From contig CABYKC010000001.1 in the NCBI GenBank assembly GCA_902519435.1, positions 22,445 to 86,444 of the forward strand: 64,000 nt of DNA, in the 5' to 3' direction. The notes under the pieces were generated by a model. The model was not told the origin of the DNA. It made no database searches and saw only the letters and a list, made by a program, of their open reading frames with translations. How positions within the stretch are numbered: the stretch's first letter is position 1; each line of letters begins with the position of its first letter. Shown here piece after piece: positions 1 to 8,205 of the stretch. A program made the translations under genes and the position numbers. The DNA comes from an uncultured Alphaproteobacteria bacterium. GTDB lineage: Bacteria; Pseudomonadota; Alphaproteobacteria; HIMB59; GCA-002718135.

Positions 1-497
1 CTATTAGCAATCATTCCGCCAACAGAAATTCCTCCAATATTCATTCCATGATAACCTCTTTCTCTTCCAACTATGTGAGATCTATGACCTTCTCCTTTTG
101 CTTTAAAATATGCTATGGCTGTCTTAATTGCTGTTTCTACAGCTGATGAACCACAAATAGTAAAAAATATTTTATTTAAATCTTCGGGCGTATGTTTTGA
201 AACTTTTCTAGCTAAATCAAATGAACCACCAAAACCTTGTTGAAATGGTTGAACATAATCTAATTGCTCTAATTGTTTAGATACTGCTTCTCTTATTTCT
301 GGTCTTGAATGACCCGCTGGACTACAAAATAATCCTGAGCTAGCATCAATTAATTTATTTCCATAATGATCAGTATAATAAACACCTTCTGCCTTAACCA
401 TTAATCTTGGACTATTTTTATAGTCTCTATTAGATGTAAATGGCATCCAATGTTCTTCTAATGAATTAGGTATTTCAGTTCTTTTTTCTAAGTCCAT
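1..497 (-). CDS. Class III omega-amino-acid:pyruvate aminotransferase (partial, N-terminal 165 residues)
   Basis: The gene starts at 497 and runs off the left edge, so the C-terminal part with the PLP lysine is not visible. The translated start contains HWMPFTSNRDYK near residue 16, SSGLFCSPAGHSRPEI near 54, FFTICGSSAVETAIKTA near 113 and GYHGMNIGGISVGG near 148. These match class III PLP transaminases of the beta-alanine/omega-amino-acid:pyruvate group. It is divergent from a phosphate acyltransferase, and an xsc gene lies about 22 kb away, so taurine or beta-alanine is a plausible donor and the product would be an aldehyde such as sulfoacetaldehyde. The family assignment is firm; the substrate is inference, because the N terminus looks more like beta-alanine than classical Tpa taurine transaminases. 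Confidence 0.8.
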   Translation of the reverse strand, partial: MDLEKRTEIPNSLEEHWMPFTSNRDYKNSPRLMVKAEGVYYTDHYGNKLIDASSGLFCSPAGHSRPEIREAVSKQLEQLDYVQPFQQGFGGSFDLARKVSKHTPEDLNKIFFTICGSSAVETAIKTAIAYFKAKGEGHRSHIVGRERGYHGMNIGGISVGGMIAN

Positions 498-547
498 CTT
501 TTTCCTTATTAAAGATTGAGTATATGAAATTATCGATAAATCAAAGA

Positions 548-573
548 ATATTTCTTACACAATAAAGAAATAT
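548..573. promoter_or_regulatory. Inverted repeat in divergent aminotransferase/phosphotransacetylase promoter
   Basis: Arms ATATTTCTT (548-556) and AAGAAATAT (565-573) are perfect complements separated by eight bases. The repeat lies between the divergent starts at 497 and 616, a normal place for an operator serving both genes. No regulator gene is adjacent. The sequence is A+T-rich, so chance cannot be excluded. Confidence 0.4.
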
Positions 574-615
574 CATAGGAAAAATTGTAGCAGTGGTATA
601 GAGAGAATACCAAAT

Positions 616-1515
616 ATGAGCACATTACCAGAAGATCTTAAAAGTAAAGCTTTAGAAACTCCCAACATACCAGCAGCAGTTGTGTGCCCCAATCAAGAAA
701 GCATATTATCAGCTGTAATTGAAGGTAAGAATATGAACCTCATCGATCCAACTTTAATTGGAAATAGAAGTTCAATTGCTGAAACAGCGAAAAATTTAAG
801 TTTTGATATTTCTAATTTTAATATTGTAGAGGCTAAAGATGAAGAGGATAGTGCTTCAATTGCTTGTCAAATGTCTAATGAAAATAAAAGTAAAATCATA
901 ATTAAAGGGAACCTCCATACTGATATTTTAATGCGCTCTTATTTAAAAAAAGAATTTAATTTACTTGATGGCAGAAGATTAAGTCATATTTGGCATATGA
1001 CTACACCGCAGCTTAAAAAACCTCTTTTTATCACTGATGGCGCCTTAAATGTTTTACCAAGAGTTGATATAAAATTACAAATTCTTAAAAATGCTGTGCA
1101 GTTTTGTAATAAATTAAACATTAACAAACCAAAAGTTGCAATTTTATCAGGTACAGAAGATCCAATTGATAGTATGCCAAGTTCAGTTGATGCCAAAAAA
1201 GTTATGGAACTTGCGTTAGAAGAAAAAATTAATGCTTTTGTTCATGGGCCGCTTGCTTTTGATAATGCTGTTTCTGAGGAAGCAGCTAAAATAAAAGGGA
1301 TTAAGAACGATGTTGCTGGTAATACTGATGTATTATTAGTTCCTAATTTAGAAACTGGAAATTCTTTATCCAAAATAATGGTTTATTTTATGAATGCTTG
1401 TGCAGCAGGAATAGTAATTGGTGGTAAAGTACCAGTTGTGGTTCCTAGTCGAGCAGATAGTAAAAATTCTAAACTTGCATCAATTATGGCAGCTGTAGTT
1501 GCTGCAAATAACTAA
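616..1515 (+). CDS. pta: Phosphate acetyl/butyryltransferase family protein
   Basis: This 299-residue protein belongs to the PTA_PTB family, which exchanges the acyl group between acyl phosphate and CoA. Visible family motifs are DGALNVLP (141-148), HGPLAFDNAV (210-219) and AGNTDVLLVPNLETGNSL (234-251). The length fits the short single-domain form; there is no N-terminal regulatory domain. No acetate kinase gene is nearby. Sulfoacetaldehyde acetyltransferase, encoded at 22675-24444, releases acetyl phosphate, and short Pta enzymes are the usual partner that turns this into acetyl-CoA. That link is inference across 21 kb. A butyryl-phosphate role cannot be excluded from sequence alone. Confidence 0.8.
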   Translation: MSTLPEDLKSKALETPNIPAAVVCPNQESILSAVIEGKNMNLIDPTLIGNRSSIAETAKNLSFDISNFNIVEAKDEEDSASIACQMSNENKSKIIIKGNLHTDILMRSYLKKEFNLLDGRRLSHIWHMTTPQLKKPLFITDGALNVLPRVDIKLQILKNAVQFCNKLNINKPKVAILSGTEDPIDSMPSSVDAKKVMELALEEKINAFVHGPLAFDNAVSEEAAKIKGIKNDVAGNTDVLLVPNLETGNSLSKIMVYFMNACAAGIVIGGKVPVVVPSRADSKNSKLASIMAAVVAANN

Positions 1516-1538
1516 CCAGTAAATAAATTTTAGCTCGA

Positions 1539-2396
1539 ATGCTTTTAAGACATTATTTTTTAATTTTAATAATCACTTTTTTATTTGGAAGTGCCTACCC
1601 TGTTCAGAAAGTTATTTTTAATGAAAATGTACCCCCATTATTAATGGGAAGTTTAAGAATGTTAGTAGTTTTCATATGCCTTTTGCCTTTTTGGAGATTT
1701 AGAATTCCTGAAAAAAAATACTGGTTACCACTTCTCTTTTTTTCAATTTCTATGGGTTTTTTAGCAAATGTTTTTATGACATTGTCTTTAAATGAAGCAA
1801 ACATAGTTTCTCCGATAATTATTGGTTCTCAATTGGCTGTACCATTTGCAATACTATTAAGCTCATTTTTTTTAAAAGAGAAAGTAAGTATTAAAAAATG
1901 GGTGCTTATATTTATTTCTTTTTTTGGAATTATTTTGTTAGGCTTTGATCCTTTAATAAGAAATGAAATTTTTGCATTAATCTTAATAACGTTAATGGCA
2001 TTCTTTTATGCTAGTGCACAGGTATTTTCCAGATACCTTAAAGATTTAGAGGTCACTCTCACAAATGCAGTAATGGGATTAATTGGATTTATATTATTAA
2101 TTGTCTCATCTTCAATATTTGAAGGACAAACATTAAATGAAATAAAAAATATTAGTTTTCAGTCATGGTTATTAATTTTACATTCAGGTATCTTTGTTTC
2201 AATAGCTGCGCACATGTCGATGTTCTATTTATATAGGATGTATCCAGTTAATAGAGTATTTCCGTTTTACGCTTTATTTCCTGTATTTGGCGTGTTGTTA
2301 ACGTTTATAATTTTTTATGAAATACCAACTTTAATTACTTTTATTGGTGGTATGATTGTAATAGTAGCAACTTATTTTATAAATAAAGAAAATTAA
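1539..2396 (+). CDS. EamA/DMT-superfamily permease
   Basis: A 285-residue integral membrane protein of about ten hydrophobic helices arranged as two repeated five-helix halves, typical of the EamA (DUF6) drug/metabolite transporters. The first half contains FGSAYPVQK near residue 17 and the second half repeats the pattern from about residue 146. It starts 23 bases after the phosphotransacetylase and is probably cotranscribed with it. No clear Shine-Dalgarno sequence precedes the ATG. The substrate is unknown; metabolite efflux or uptake linked to the neighbouring amine or sulfonate genes would only be a guess. Confidence 0.8.
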   Translation: MLLRHYFLILIITFLFGSAYPVQKVIFNENVPPLLMGSLRMLVVFICLLPFWRFRIPEKKYWLPLLFFSISMGFLANVFMTLSLNEANIVSPIIIGSQLAVPFAILLSSFFLKEKVSIKKWVLIFISFFGIILLGFDPLIRNEIFALILITLMAFFYASAQVFSRYLKDLEVTLTNAVMGLIGFILLIVSSSIFEGQTLNEIKNISFQSWLLILHSGIFVSIAAHMSMFYLYRMYPVNRVFPFYALFPVFGVLLTFIIFYEIPTLITFIGGMIVIVATYFINKEN

Positions 2397-2403
2397 TTTT
2401 TGA

Positions 2404-3171
2404 TTATTTAGCTGTCCACCCTCCATCAATTACTAGGGATGAACCAGTCATCATTGATGCGGCATCTGAAGCAAGATACACTACTGCACTAGCAATATCA
2501 CTTTCTGTTGCTATTTTTCCTAAAGGTATGTTTTCAATAACAGATTTTTTAAAACTTTTATCTTTGAAAAATTTTTTGACCATTGGGGTTTCCACAAATG
2601 TAGGACAAACGGAATTAACTCTAATGTTGTGCTTAGCCAAATCAATAGCCATCCCTTTGGTAAGACCTTCAACACCAAACTTAGTCATATTATAAACACT
2701 TCTAAGAGGAGCTCCTACTTTACCTAACTGAGAAGAGATATTTATTATTGATCCACCAATTTTTTTTCTATTTTTTGTTTTAAGCATAACTTTTGTAGCT
2801 AATTGAGCAATATCGAATGATGCTTTAATATTAAGATCAACCACTTCACTCATATCTTTTCTTTTAATTTTGGTGAAATATTCAGGTCTATTTGTGCCAG
2901 CATTATTTACTAATATGTCTAATTTATTGATTTCAGAAAATATTTTTTTTATTTCTTTTAAATTAGTTACATCACACACATAATAACTACATTTCTTTTT
3001 GAGTTTTTTAATTTTGCTTTGAACAATTAAAAGATCTTTCTCTGTACGACTAAGAATTATTATATTTGCGCCTGCTTCTGCTAATGCTATAGCACATGCT
3101 TTACCTATGCCTTTGCCTGACCCTGTCACAAGAGCAGTCTTATTTTTTATATTAAAATTTTTTAGAAACAT
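2404..3171 (-). CDS. Short-chain dehydrogenase/reductase
   Basis: This classical SDR of 255 residues has the cofactor motif TGSGKGIG (16-23), NNAG (89-92), a catalytic serine around S146/S147, and the Tyr-Lys pair Y160 and K164 in YNMTK. The C-terminal VIDGGW is also typical. It reversibly oxidises an alcohol or polyol with NAD(P). It is the last gene of the importer operon, 13 bases after the HAD gene, a layout like polyol-uptake operons with a sorbitol-type SDR. The substrate is probably whatever the importer brings in. If the HpsN-like enzyme downstream really handles sulfopropanediol, an HpsO/HpsP-like role is another option. Confidence 0.85.
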   Translation of the reverse strand: MFLKNFNIKNKTALVTGSGKGIGKACAIALAEAGANIIILSRTEKDLLIVQSKIKKLKKKCSYYVCDVTNLKEIKKIFSEINKLDILVNNAGTNRPEYFTKIKRKDMSEVVDLNIKASFDIAQLATKVMLKTKNRKKIGGSIINISSQLGKVGAPLRSVYNMTKFGVEGLTKGMAIDLAKHNIRVNSVCPTFVETPMVKKFFKDKSFKKSVIENIPLGKIATESDIASAVVYLASDAASMMTGSSLVIDGGWTAK

Positions 3172-3184
3172 TTGATCTGATTAT

Positions 3185-3844
3185 TTACAATGAAAAAATA
3201 GATTGATCTAATAAATTCATTTTTTTAATACACATTTGAAAACTATCTTCTAAATGGTAATCACCTGGGAACCCAATGCATTTAATTCCAGCGTTTACAG
3301 CAGAATTACTACTTTCTTCAGTATCCTCTATTGCAAGACAATCTTCTGGCTGTAAATTTAATTTATCTAATGTGACTTTGTATATTTCTGGATATGGTTT
3401 TTCATTTTTAACAAATGATTTATTACCAATGAATTCAAATTCTTCTTTTGAAATTTGACCAGAAAGACTTTCAAATACTGCATCAACATTATTTAAAGTT
3501 GTAGAAGTTGAGAAAGCAAGTTTAATATTATTATCTTTTGTATACTTAATTATTTCACGAACGCTCTTTCTTAATTTTTGTTTATTCTGAATAATGTACG
3601 AGCTAAAGATTTCTGTTTTTCTATTTCTAATTTGTGAAGCATTTACATTAGTATTATTTTTTTCAGCAAAATCTTCTACCCTTTTTGTCCCACCAGATTT
3701 TTTTAACAAAATTTTATAATCTTGCTCATCCCAATACCAATCAAGTCCAGCTTCTTTAAAAGCTTCATTAAATGAGTTACGTTGAATGTTAGAAGATTCA
3801 ATTAGTGTCCCGATAGATCCAAATATAAGTGCTTTATATTTCAT
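3185..3844 (-). CDS. HAD-superfamily protein with degenerate motif I
   Basis: A 219-residue protein with the fold order of the beta-phosphoglucomutase/CbbY-like HAD group. Motif II is FSTST (111-115), motif III centres on KNEKPYP (146-152) and motif IV is AIEDTEES (171-178), all intact or close to it. Motif I reads FGSIGTL (8-14) instead of the expected F-D-x-D-G-T-L, so both the nucleophilic aspartate and the acid/base aspartate are replaced (G9, I11). A normal phosphoaspartate mechanism is therefore unlikely; a binding, regulatory or different catalytic role must be considered. It sits between the permease and SDR genes and the frame is clean, so it is not an obvious pseudogene. Confidence 0.75.
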   Translation of the reverse strand: MKYKALIFGSIGTLIESSNIQRNSFNEAFKEAGLDWYWDEQDYKILLKKSGGTKRVEDFAEKNNTNVNASQIRNRKTEIFSSYIIQNKQKLRKSVREIIKYTKDNNIKLAFSTSTTLNNVDAVFESLSGQISKEEFEFIGNKSFVKNEKPYPEIYKVTLDKLNLQPEDCLAIEDTEESSNSAVNAGIKCIGFPGDYHLEDSFQMCIKKMNLLDQSIFSL

Positions 3845-3862
3845 AAGATTAGAAATTTATTA

Positions 3863-4744
3863 TTAACCTTTTACTGCTCCAGCAGTTAAACCACTTATTA
3901 ATTGTCTTTGGAAAAACATGATTATCATAAAAAGTGGCGCAGTTGCTGAAACAACACTTGAGACTGCCCACATATAATTTCCACTATGTTCAATTGTGCC
4001 CAAATAAGCGTTAATTTTAGGAACCATAGTATAATTCTGCTGATTTAAAAGAAGTGAAGTAACTGTAAAATCATTGTAGGCTAACATCATACTAAATAAA
4101 CCTGCTGTAACAACTCCAGGCCACATAACAGGCATTATAACAAAGCGAAACGCTTGAAAATATGAACAGCCATCAATTAGTGCACTTTCATCTAACTCTT
4201 TAGGAACTGTTTTAAAGAAGGAATAAAGTAACCATAATGTAAAGGGTTGATTGATTGCAACTAAAACAATTATGGTAGTTGGAAGTATGCCCCAAACGTT
4301 CAATTGGAAGAAAGGAAACAGATAACCGGAAACTAATGTAATGTGTGGCATCGCTCTAAAAATCAAGGCAGCTATTAAAATCCAAAAAGTATATTTATAT
4401 GTCGATCTAGACAAGGCATAAGCACCTAATGTTCCTAAAAATAAAGAGATCGTAACAACTGAAACAGTGATAATAATTGTATTCATTGTTGCTTTCCAAA
4501 ATTCACCTTCAGTCCAAGACTCTACATATGCCTTAACTGTAGAAGTATCTCCTGTTTCTATCAAAGTATTAACTCCTGTGACTGCAAACATCCAATCAGC
4601 TCTTGAGAAAAAGTCGGCTTTTACTTTAAATGATCCCCAAAAAGTCCATATAAAAGGAAACACAGAAATAATTAACCAAGCAAGAATAAAAAAACTATTT
4701 ATTAAAATTAGTTGTTTTGAGTATCTGTTAATTTTTGATTCCAT
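3863..4744 (-). CDS. ABC sugar/polyol-type importer, inner-membrane permease (MalG-like)
   Basis: This 293-residue protein has six predicted membrane helices and the cytoplasmic EAA loop, here ESALIDGCS (186-194) followed by the conserved proline at 205, through which the permease contacts the ATPase. It belongs to the carbohydrate uptake group (CUT1, MalG-like) and ends in the usual polar tail GLTAGAVKG. It starts one base after the stop of the partner permease, so the two are translationally close. No ATP-binding subunit is encoded in this window, so the complex must borrow one from elsewhere. Family is clear; the solute is not. Confidence 0.88.
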   Translation of the reverse strand: MESKINRYSKQLILINSFFILAWLIISVFPFIWTFWGSFKVKADFFSRADWMFAVTGVNTLIETGDTSTVKAYVESWTEGEFWKATMNTIIITVSVVTISLFLGTLGAYALSRSTYKYTFWILIAALIFRAMPHITLVSGYLFPFFQLNVWGILPTTIIVLVAINQPFTLWLLYSFFKTVPKELDESALIDGCSYFQAFRFVIMPVMWPGVVTAGLFSMMLAYNDFTVTSLLLNQQNYTMVPKINAYLGTIEHSGNYMWAVSSVVSATAPLFMIIMFFQRQLISGLTAGAVKG

Positions 4745-4745
4745 A

Positions 4746-5774
4746 TTATCTTTCTGTCCTAAATTCTCTCCATGTTCTTATAAGTACTGGTGTTAATAGA
4801 ATTGCTACACCAATAATAGTTAACATGGATGTTGCTCCTGCAGACCCAAATAACATTTTGTTTTCACTTCTTAAGTCGTTATAAATCATCCAAGAAAGTG
4901 ATTGAGCAACTCCTTCAGCAGCAAACCCAATTATTGGCTCAAGAACCCTGAAATTATCCATTAGACAAATTAGTATAATAAATGTTGCTACCGGATAAAG
5001 ATGTGGAATAACAATGTGTCTGACTCGTTCATATCTTGAGGCACCATCTATGATCGCTGCTTCAATTGGATCTTGAGGAACAGTTTGTAATGCAGCATAA
5101 AAAACAACAAAAGCAAATGGTGTATTGTGCCAGATCCCATAAATAATCAGAGTAATCCAAGTCAATTGACTTGAAGACTTTAGTGATAGATTTGGATCAT
5201 CAAATAAGAATTGAATGAATGAACCTAATATTCCTTTAGCATCTATCATCCAAAATAAAACGAGAGACCCAATCAATGGTGTTACAATCATAGGCAGTAT
5301 AACACCAAAAATGGTTGGGCCTTTTAAGCTTTTTGTAATTGTATTTACACTTAAAGCAACAATGAAACCTAAAACTACAACTGGTGGCGTAACTGCAAAA
5401 CAAAATGTAAGTGTAAATAAAAGTGCTTTGTAAAAAGGTAAATTTAGTAAAATATCTGTAAACTCAGCTATAGATGAGGAATTAGTCCAAGCTTCTTTAA
5501 TTTCATCAAAAGCTAAATGATTTCTATCGCCGTATGTTCCTAAACCATTAAATCTTCCAAGAGGTTGTTCTTCTTGTAATTTTGTAGTGGCCTCAATATC
5601 TACTTTAGTTTCTGTTTTACATCCAAATGGATCACATTTTTCTACTTCCATTAAAATTTGTTCAGGTTCAATATGAAGAGATTGAAAAAAACTAGAAATA
5701 ATTGGAAGGCCAATAAATAATAGCATTGCCAATCCACTTGGAAAGAAGAACCAAAAAAATGTTCTGTGGGGCAT
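4746..5774 (-). CDS. ABC sugar/polyol-type importer, inner-membrane permease (MalF-like)
   Basis: A 342-residue MalF-like permease. The N-terminal helix (about 7-30) is followed by a periplasmic stretch of about 80 residues with two cysteines (C47, C52) that could form a disulfide, then the core transport helices. The EAA loop is at 238-257, with EAAIIDGAS. It pairs with the MalG-like permease downstream. It lies after a strong terminator that separates it from the binding-protein gene, so the permeases are probably made at a lower level than the binding protein. Confidence 0.88.
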   Translation of the reverse strand: MPHRTFFWFFFPSGLAMLLFIGLPIISSFFQSLHIEPEQILMEVEKCDPFGCKTETKVDIEATTKLQEEQPLGRFNGLGTYGDRNHLAFDEIKEAWTNSSSIAEFTDILLNLPFYKALLFTLTFCFAVTPPVVVLGFIVALSVNTITKSLKGPTIFGVILPMIVTPLIGSLVLFWMIDAKGILGSFIQFLFDDPNLSLKSSSQLTWITLIIYGIWHNTPFAFVVFYAALQTVPQDPIEAAIIDGASRYERVRHIVIPHLYPVATFIILICLMDNFRVLEPIIGFAAEGVAQSLSWMIYNDLRSENKMLFGSAGATSMLTIIGVAILLTPVLIRTWREFRTER

Positions 5775-5786
5775 CTATTTCTTACT

Positions 5787-5820
5787 AAAAAAAAAGTGGA
5801 ACATAATAATGTTCCACTTT
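5787..5820 (-). terminator. Intrinsic terminator between binding-protein and permease genes
   Basis: A perfect 12-base stem (5793-5804 with 5809-5820, arm AAAGTGGAACAT) closes a four-base loop. On the minus strand it is followed by an uninterrupted T run (A5787-A5795 on the plus strand). It lies between the stop of the binding protein and the start of the first permease, so partial read-through would give an excess of binding protein over permease, as is common in ABC importers. Confidence 0.88.
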
Positions 5821-5840
5821 ATCATAAATAATTATACGGT

Positions 5841-7076
5841 TTATAGAAAACCTTGCTCAGTAGCTTTTGCTACATAAGCAGCTTCTACATCCGCTAGTGC
5901 TTTTTCAGCAGACTCATTTCCTTGAAGGAATTCAACAAGTTCCGTACTCAAAGCACCATGTAATAGACTCATGAATGGTAAGCTTGGGTAAGGTGTTGCA
6001 CCTCTGTTAGCAGCATCAACAACTGGTCCTGCTGTATCTCCAGGCGAATAACCATCAATCAACCAAATTGTTGCATTTGGATTAGCATTTGCCATTTGTG
6101 TTGAAGTTGCTGCACCTAAAAGAGCTCTAAAAGATGCTTCTGCATTTTCATCAGAAGTATTTGTTGCAATTCCAAATCCATCCCACCATAGAGTGGTTGC
6201 TGGTTTACTTCCACCACCTACAGATGGTGAAGGAGCTAATCTAGTATCAGCTTTAATTGCTTGATCTCCTTCATCATCTAACAATGAAGCTGCACCTGAA
6301 TTCCAGATATGCATTAATGCTACATTACCAGACTCCCATTCTTCTTTAACTGCATTTGTATCTTGAGTTAAGAAATCAGGGTTACTTACTTCAGTTAATC
6401 TTTTAAGCATGTTAAGAGCAGCTACACCTTTAGCGTTATTTACACTAACTTCAGCTGTTCCAGCTTTAAAGAAATCACCTCCATGACCAAGGTACATATT
6501 TACGAACTCTTGACCTAGGTTCCATCCAGATTTAAAAGCACCAGCATATGGGTTAGCCATTTTACCAGAAGCTTTAATTTTTTCTGCAGCTGCAATTACT
6601 TCTTCATATGTTGAAGGAACTGCGATACCTAAATCATTAAGAATACTTTCTCTGTACCAAAGATGCTGAGCATTAGCCATGAAAGCTATTGCATAGATCT
6701 TTCCATCAATCACGATTTTTTGATTGTCTTGTAATGCACTTCCGTATTTAGCAACTAAATCATCAAGTGGACGAATTAAGTTATCATTCATTAAAGTTGT
6801 AATTGAACCATTAGTTACAAGTTTAGCAGAGAATTCAGCTGGGTTAGCTGATAGGGCTGCAACTTGTAATTTATTATGATCAACGGAATGAGTTACAGAA
6901 AAATCTGCACTAGGTCCTGCACAACTTTTTACTTCATCCATGAAAATTCTGTATGTTGTAAATTCGTTTGCTAGAATCTTTATTGATCCATCTGTTACTC
7001 CACAAGGTGAATGCCCGCCGGCATATGCACTTGTGCTAACAAATGTGAACAATAGAGCTATTAATAGTTTTTTCAT
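5841..7076 (-). CDS. ABC importer periplasmic solute-binding protein, family 1
   Basis: This 411-residue protein begins with a signal peptide (MKKLLIALLFTFVSTSAYA, cleavage likely after residue 19) and continues as a two-lobe family 1 extracellular binding protein of the sugar/polyol type. A cysteine at 25 in SPCGV and another near 52 in KSCAG could be linked. It is the first gene of the importer operon, starts 129 bases from the divergent LacI-type gene, and is followed by a strong terminator. Its ligand is not readable from the sequence. Shared promoter half-sites tie it to the SnoaL-like cluster, so the ligand is probably the compound that cluster metabolises (inference). Confidence 0.9.
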   Translation of the reverse strand: MKKLLIALLFTFVSTSAYAGGHSPCGVTDGSIKILANEFTTYRIFMDEVKSCAGPSADFSVTHSVDHNKLQVAALSANPAEFSAKLVTNGSITTLMNDNLIRPLDDLVAKYGSALQDNQKIVIDGKIYAIAFMANAQHLWYRESILNDLGIAVPSTYEEVIAAAEKIKASGKMANPYAGAFKSGWNLGQEFVNMYLGHGGDFFKAGTAEVSVNNAKGVAALNMLKRLTEVSNPDFLTQDTNAVKEEWESGNVALMHIWNSGAASLLDDEGDQAIKADTRLAPSPSVGGGSKPATTLWWDGFGIATNTSDENAEASFRALLGAATSTQMANANPNATIWLIDGYSPGDTAGPVVDAANRGATPYPSLPFMSLLHGALSTELVEFLQGNESAEKALADVEAAYVAKATEQGFL

Positions 7077-7098
7077 ATATTTCCCCTTATTAATAAAG

Positions 7099-7111
7099 TG
7101 TGAAATTCACA
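7099..7111. promoter_or_regulatory. 13-base palindrome upstream of the binding-protein gene
   Basis: TGTGAAATTCACA is a perfect inverted repeat of TGTGAA around one central base, and the flanks extend it imperfectly. It lies 23 bases upstream of the binding-protein start. Its size and place suit an operator for the neighbouring LacI-type protein, but it lacks the central CG common in LacI-family sites. Confidence 0.45.
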
Positions 7112-7147
7112 TTTAAGTATAAATCCTTTATATTGGTATTAGAAAAT

Positions 7148-7185
7148 AATGCAATAATATGAATTGATATTCAAGATTTTGAATA
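7148..7185. promoter_or_regulatory. Four-half-site operator array, binding-protein/LacI divergent promoter
   Basis: Half-sites occur at 7148 (AATGCA, degenerate), 7160 (TGAATT), 7168 (TATTCA) and 7180 (TGAATA), with start-to-start steps of 12, 8 and 12 bases. The last pair is a perfect TATTCA-N6-TGAATA repeat that ends 20 bases before the LacI-type start codon. The same step pattern recurs at 9795-9832 and 13997-14034. Confidence 0.6.
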
Positions 7186-7205
7186 TTGAAATGGGGGGAT
7201 AATTC

Positions 7206-8204
7206 ATGAGTTTTAAAAAGACTGCGACATCACAGGACGTAGCAAAATTAGCAGGAGTATCCCAATCAGCAGTTTCCAGATGTTTTACTAAAGGTGCAAG
7301 CATTTCTAGCAGGACAAAGTTGAGAGTCTTGGAAGCAGCTAGAAAATTAAAATATAAAGCACCTAATATATCTTCTAATTCAGTATCTAATGATGATAGC
7401 GGATTAGTGGCTGTCATTTTACCTTACGTTACAAGCAGATATTATCCAGAAGTTTTAATTGAGTTACATGAAGCACTTAGGAATGGAGGCTTTAGAATTT
7501 TATTAATTACGACTGATGATGGTGAAGAATTAGATGAAAAATTAATACAGCCATACTTAAAAGAAAAACTTATTGCAATAATATCAGCCACAAAACCTAC
7601 TGAAAAATTTATTGAAGACTGCAATCAAAAAAGAATACAGTTTATTGCCTATAATAGGAGTTGGAATATACCAACAATAAGTTCCGTTGCGTGTGATCAT
7701 CGTAATGGAGGAGAAATAGTTGCAGAATATTTTACAAAGAAAAACCATAAAAATATTGGCCTCATTGAAGGACCAAAAGGATCTTTTGTTAGCGATGAGC
7801 GATGCAAAGGTTTTAAAAATTATCTTAAAAATAATAAAAAAATTAAATTAAATATTGAAAAAGGTTTTTTTACTTATGAAGGAGGATATCAAGCAACTGA
7901 AAAAATTTTTAATAAAAACATAAGTGCAATATTTTGCGCTGATGACACAATGGCATTTGGGTGTTTAGATTATATTAAAAAAAATGCTTCATTAAAAACA
8001 CCTTCTCAATTAGAAATTATTGGTTATGACGATATATCTATGTCATCTTGGGAATCATATAACCTGACAACTGTCAGACAGCCTATTAGACAAATGTCAA
8101 AACTAGCAACTCAATTAATAAATGAATTTATTAAGGATCCAGATTTTGAACCTATAAATCATATTGTACAGGGAAGACTTATAAAAAGAAAAACTACAAA
8201 ATAA
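7206..8204 (+). CDS. LacI-family transcriptional regulator
   Basis: This 332-residue protein has an N-terminal LacI helix-turn-helix (about 8-27, TSQDVAKLAGVSQSAVSR) and a hinge helix around 42-52, followed by a periplasmic-binding-protein-like effector domain with CADDTMAFG and IIGYDDI. The start is supported by a G-rich Shine-Dalgarno stretch at 7194-7198. It is divergent from the importer operon and likely regulates it. A perfect half-site pair lies just upstream of its own start, so autoregulation is likely. Because the same sites occur in the promoters of the SnoaL cluster, it is the leading candidate for controller of the whole 2.4-16.5 kb region; this is inference. Confidence 0.9.
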   Translation: MSFKKTATSQDVAKLAGVSQSAVSRCFTKGASISSRTKLRVLEAARKLKYKAPNISSNSVSNDDSGLVAVILPYVTSRYYPEVLIELHEALRNGGFRILLITTDDGEELDEKLIQPYLKEKLIAIISATKPTEKFIEDCNQKRIQFIAYNRSWNIPTISSVACDHRNGGEIVAEYFTKKNHKNIGLIEGPKGSFVSDERCKGFKNYLKNNKKIKLNIEKGFFTYEGGYQATEKIFNKNISAIFCADDTMAFGCLDYIKKNASLKTPSQLEIIGYDDISMSSWESYNLTTVRQPIRQMSKLATQLINEFIKDPDFEPINHIVQGRLIKRKTTK

Positions 8205-8205
8205 T

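Noticed and set aside
984..1196. Short reverse-strand open frames such as this one inside conserved genes
   Set aside because: They overlap genes with clear family motifs and have no ribosome site or known domain.
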